Source: Rhodobacter sp. (GTDB lineage: Bacteria; Pseudomonadota; Alphaproteobacteria; Rhodobacterales; Rhodobacteraceae). Taken from it: a stretch of DNA of 8,079 nt. The stretch is taken from assembly GCA_013824055.1 (NCBI GenBank), contig PNNE01000345.1:1-8079 (forward strand), in the 5' to 3' direction. Within the stretch, counting starts at the first letter, position 1. The number at the start of each line of letters is the position of its first letter. Positions 6,542-8,079 of this stretch are shown here, piece after piece. The position numbers were made by a program, and so were the translations under genes. The notes beneath the pieces are model-generated. The model was not told where the DNA came from. It made no database searches and saw only the letters and a list, made by a program, of their open reading frames with translations.

Positions 6542-6635
6542 GGTCCACGGCGGGCATGCCAGATCGATCCTCTTGCCGCAATGGGTTGATCGGGACTTCT
6601 GACCGCGGGGCGGGTCGGGGCGGTTCTTGAATGGA

Positions 6636-6658
6636 GCGCCTTGCGGCGCACGCCTTTT
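6636..6658 (+). terminator. Weak terminator candidate after glcB
   Basis: GCGCC (6636-6640) and GGCGC (6645-6649) form a 5-bp GC stem with a TTGC loop; five bases later comes TTTT (6655-6658). It lies about 95 bases after the glcB stop. The short stem and the gap before the T run make it a weak call. Confidence 0.3.
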
Positions 6659-6692
6659 GTCTCGTCGTCGGGCTGCGCCTCCTCCTCGGTCG

Positions 6693-6744
6693 TTGGGGGC
6701 GCTTCGCCCCCCAAACCCCCCGAGGATATTTGCAGCCAGGTGAA
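6693..6744. repeat. GC hairpin plus CCGAGGATATTT element, dispersed-type intergenic repeat of Rhodobacteraceae
   Basis: GGGGGCG (6695-6701) pairs with CGCCCCC (6705-6711) around a three-base CTT loop, with outer TT/AA pairs after one bulged C. It is followed by a C run and CCGAGGATATTT (6719-6730), then GCAGCCAGGTGAAA (6731-6744). I remember the same order of a GC hairpin, CCGAGGATATTT and a purine-rich GAA-type end from many intergenic regions of Rhodobacter and Paracoccus relatives; this is memory and not a search. A role in transcript ends or processing between convergent genes is possible. Confidence 0.5.
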
Positions 6745-6903
6745 AGGCCCTGTGGGGGTGTGCCTTCCCCGTGTGGCGAACCACCGGATCGTCGGGCTGG
6801 CCGAGGGCCGTGCGCAGCGGTCGCAAGGCGCGGGCGACGGCGCTGGTCATGACCTCGCGGCTTCTCGCCCGAGGGTCGCAAAAGCGGTCGCGCGGGTGCC
6901 GGG

Positions 6904-7137
6904 TCAGGTCCGGTCGGGAGGGGTCTGGCCCAGCAGCCCGACCTCGCGTGACCGCCTGGGCCGCAGATAGGCCCAGTTCAGGAGAGCGGCGGGGATGCCG
7001 ATGGCAAGACCGGCGACGCCGGCCCAGAGGAAGGTGGCAAGCTCGTACCGCCCGAAGGCGAGGCCCGCGATCACGACGGCTCCGGCAACGGACGAGGCCC
7101 AGATCGCGACCAGCCAGATGCGAAGATGAGGGAACAT
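6904..7137 (-). CDS. Small hypothetical membrane protein, two predicted helices
   Basis: This 77-residue protein is not one I can name. It has two hydrophobic stretches: about residues 9-28 ('LVAIWASSVAGAVVIAGLAF') and 36-57 ('TFLWAGVAGLAIGIPAALLN' onward), both rich in small residues. They are joined by a short 'GRYELA' turn, and the tail 'YLRPRRSREVGLLGQTP' is positively charged. By the positive-inside rule the charged tail should face the cytoplasm, giving a hairpin with both ends inside. ATG at 7137 is supported by a strong AAAGGAG (7145-7151) 7 bases before it. It follows bolA on the same strand with a 67-bp gap, so co-transcription is possible. The clear ribosome site and helix pattern support a real gene; the function is unknown. 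Confidence 0.72.
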   Translation of the reverse strand: MFPHLRIWLVAIWASSVAGAVVIAGLAFGRYELATFLWAGVAGLAIGIPAALLNWAYLRPRRSREVGLLGQTPPDRT

Positions 7138-7144
7138 GGCGCAG

Positions 7145-7151
7145 CTCCTTT
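7145..7151 (-). promoter_or_regulatory. Strong ribosome binding site of the small membrane gene
   Basis: AAAGGAG on the - strand with a 7-base spacer to the ATG at 7137. It is the best Shine-Dalgarno match on the right side of the window and is the main support for the short gene and its start. Confidence 0.7.
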
Positions 7152-7204
7152 CATGCAGGTCGCTGGATCAACGACCCGGACCGGCTGCGGTTCCCCGCCG
7201 GGCG

Positions 7205-7456
7205 CTACCCGATGTCCAGCGCTATCGCATGAACCCGCTGGTTCAGATCCCCCAGCGCCTGCTGCACGGCGCGGTGCCGGGCGATGCGGGTCATGTCCCG
7301 GAAGGCCGCCGCGCGGATGGTGATGTGGAAGTGGCTGGCGCCCGAGCCGTCGTCACCGGCATGGCCTGCGTGCTTGTGACTTTCGTTCTCGACCTTTAGG
7401 ACGGACGGCCGGAAGGCGGCGGTCAGTCGGTCCTCGATTTCCTCTTTCACCGTCAT
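7205..7456 (-). CDS. bolA: BolA family protein
   Basis: This 83-residue protein has the BolA fold: 'MTVKEEIEDRLTAAFRPSVL' opens helix 1 and strand 1, 'KVENESHKHAGH' is the conserved loop, 'SHFHITIRAAAFRDMTRIAR' follows, then 'HRAVQQALGDL' and the closing 'VHAIAL' with H76. In BolA proteins the His of the last motif and the loop help hold an Fe-S cluster with monothiol glutaredoxins; they act in iron and redox control and envelope regulation. A GAAGGGGG-type ribosome site lies about 10 bases before the ATG at 7456. The gene is divergent from the J-domain gene, with 74 bp between, and heads a possible pair with the small membrane gene downstream. The family is sure; its exact subgroup (BolA1 or other) is not resolved here. 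Confidence 0.93.
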   Translation of the reverse strand: MTVKEEIEDRLTAAFRPSVLKVENESHKHAGHAGDDGSGASHFHITIRAAAFRDMTRIARHRAVQQALGDLNQRVHAIALDIG

Positions 7457-7530
7457 GTCAGGCCAGCCCCCTTCTAACTTCCGGGAAAAGCCCTAAACTC
7501 ATGCCCCCGAGTCGGAAAGGCCCAGTTCGC

Positions 7531-8079
7531 ATGTCCAGTCGCCCGCCATTCGAGTTCAACATCAGCGCCGCCGCTGACAAGAAGCGCAAAAAGACCGGGC
7601 GGCGCGGGATGTCGGGGGCGTTCGAGACCGCGGACAAGCCCTGCGATTACCCGGCCTGCAAGGAAAAGGCCGCGTTCCGCGCGCCGAAATCGCCGGACCT
7701 GCTGGATGAGTTCTTCTGGTTCTGCAAGGACCACATCCGCGAATACAATCTGAAATGGAACTTCTTCCAGGGCACCACGGACGAGGAGTTCCAGAAGTTC
7801 CTGGACAAGGACCGGGTCTGGGAGCGGGAGACGAAACCCTTCAGCCGGATCGGCGACGGCAACGCCTGGGCGCGGCTGGGGGTGAATGATCCGATGGCGC
7901 TGCTGGGTGAGAAGGCGACGCAGAATCCGGGCCGCCCCAGCTCGGCTGCGACGCGGAAGCTGCCGCCGACGGAACGCAAGGCGATCGAGATCCTGGATGC
8001 GCGCGACACGATGTCCAAGACCGAGATCCGCAAGGTCTACAAGGGGTTGATCAAGGTGCTGCACCCCGACATGAACGGT
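7531..8079 (+). CDS. J-domain (DnaJ-like) protein, 3' end beyond the window
   Basis: The frame stays open from ATG at 7531 to the last base, giving 183 residues with no stop. Residues 1-30 are basic ('ADKKRKKTGRRGM'). A possible zinc site follows: C38 and C43 ('CDYPAC') with C65 and H68 ('FWFCKDH'). The middle includes 'EYNLKWNFFQG' (71-81). The start of a J domain lies at about residues 150-183, 'AIEILDARDTMSKTEIRKVY' then 'KGLIKVLHPD', with the HPD motif (178-180) that stimulates the ATPase of DnaK. The C-terminal J domain behind a basic, Cys-containing N-terminus matches an alphaproteobacterial family I recall lying between bolA and cobS. An in-frame ATG at 7501 exists, but a TAAACT -10-like site at 7494-7499 and the usual 'M..RPPFEF' start favour 7531. 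The DnaK partner role is established for J domains; a specific client is unknown. Confidence 0.87.
   Translation, partial: MSSRPPFEFNISAAADKKRKKTGRRGMSGAFETADKPCDYPACKEKAAFRAPKSPDLLDEFFWFCKDHIREYNLKWNFFQGTTDEEFQKFLDKDRVWERETKPFSRIGDGNAWARLGVNDPMALLGEKATQNPGRPSSAATRKLPPTERKAIEILDARDTMSKTEIRKVYKGLIKVLHPDMNG

Larger units (their letters stand above)
6542..6903. other. Non-coding stretch between glcB and the small membrane gene
   Basis: Open frames here, such as one on the - strand over 6528-6881, have arginine- and proline-rich products with no recognisable motif and are probably chance frames in GC-rich DNA. What can be seen is one weak terminator-like hairpin (6636-6658) and a strong GC hairpin with the GAGGATATTT element (6693-6744). 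I see nothing supportable in 6745-6903. The two flanking genes converge here, so both transcripts should end within it. Confidence 0.6.

Noticed and set aside
4394..6850. Very long open frame (818 codons) on the - strand, opposite malate synthase G
   Set aside because: Its product is rich in H, R, P and G with no domain, and it mirrors the codon pattern of a certain gene in GC-rich DNA, where opposite frames rarely meet stops.
6528..6881. Open frame of 117 codons on the - strand after glcB
   Set aside because: It is arginine- and proline-rich, runs through the GC hairpin element, and has no ribosome site or recognisable motif.
7501..7530. Earlier in-frame ATG at 7501 for the J-domain protein
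   Set aside because: A -10-like TAAACT at 7494-7499 would put the transcript start after this ATG, and the family usually begins near 7531. It cannot be fully excluded.
7474..8064. Open frame of 196 codons on the - strand opposite the J-domain gene
   Set aside because: It mirrors the J-domain gene, shows no domain and overlaps the promoter region of bolA.
1..8079. Signs of mobile elements, CRISPR arrays, tRNA or rRNA genes
   Set aside because: No transposase, integrase, terminal repeats, spaced direct repeats or RNA gene patterns were seen on either strand; the only tandem repeats are the short in-frame ones described.

Overview
The window is GC-rich chromosomal DNA, very probably from an alphaproteobacterium of the Rhodobacteraceae/Paracoccaceae group (Rhodobacter, Paracoccus and relatives). 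The reasons are the codon use, a BetI-like TetR regulator beside an MttB-family methyltransferase, a bolA gene divergent from a J-domain gene, and a GC hairpin followed by a CCGAGGATATTT-type intergenic element that I remember as common in this group. Genus cannot be decided from the sequence alone.

Left third (1-2480, + strand) is a tightly packed, translationally coupled operon: the C-terminal end of a trimethylamine/dimethylglycine dehydrogenase-like flavoenzyme, an MttB-family (non-pyrrolysine) amine methyltransferase, and a BetI-like TetR regulator. Stop and start codons overlap as TGATG at both junctions. The set points to demethylation of a methylated amine or betaine, with a co-transcribed regulator. 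The methyltransferase is split by a one-base frameshift at a run of four G (917-920), so it is either broken or carries a sequencing error.

Middle (2462-4163, - strand) is a convergent three-gene operon in which all junctions overlap by 4 bases (ATGA): an ArsR-type repressor without the usual metal-binding cysteines, a single-domain AHSA1/SRPBCC protein, and a fused protein with two AHSA1/SRPBCC domains. Its last gene overlaps the tail of the TetR gene by 19 bases. A 24-bp near-perfect palindrome lies upstream of arsR, with a related dyad over the arsR start codon.

Centre-right (4367-6541, + strand) is a complete malate synthase G (glcB), transcribed divergently from arsR, with all catalytic residues and an unusual in-frame 15-bp repeat near its C-terminus. 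A 362-bp non-coding stretch follows (6542-6903) with a weak terminator candidate and the dispersed-type hairpin element.

Right end: on the - strand bolA (7205-7456) followed by a small two-helix membrane protein (6904-7137), and on the + strand the first 183 residues of a J-domain protein (7531 to window end). This layout resembles the bolA / dnaJ-like / cobS neighbourhood I recall from Rhodobacteraceae. No tRNA, rRNA, CRISPR array, insertion sequence or phage gene was seen. I see no wholly new system. The items most worth checking are the ArsR/triple-AHSA1 operon with its palindromes, the two in-frame C-terminal repeats, and the frameshift.
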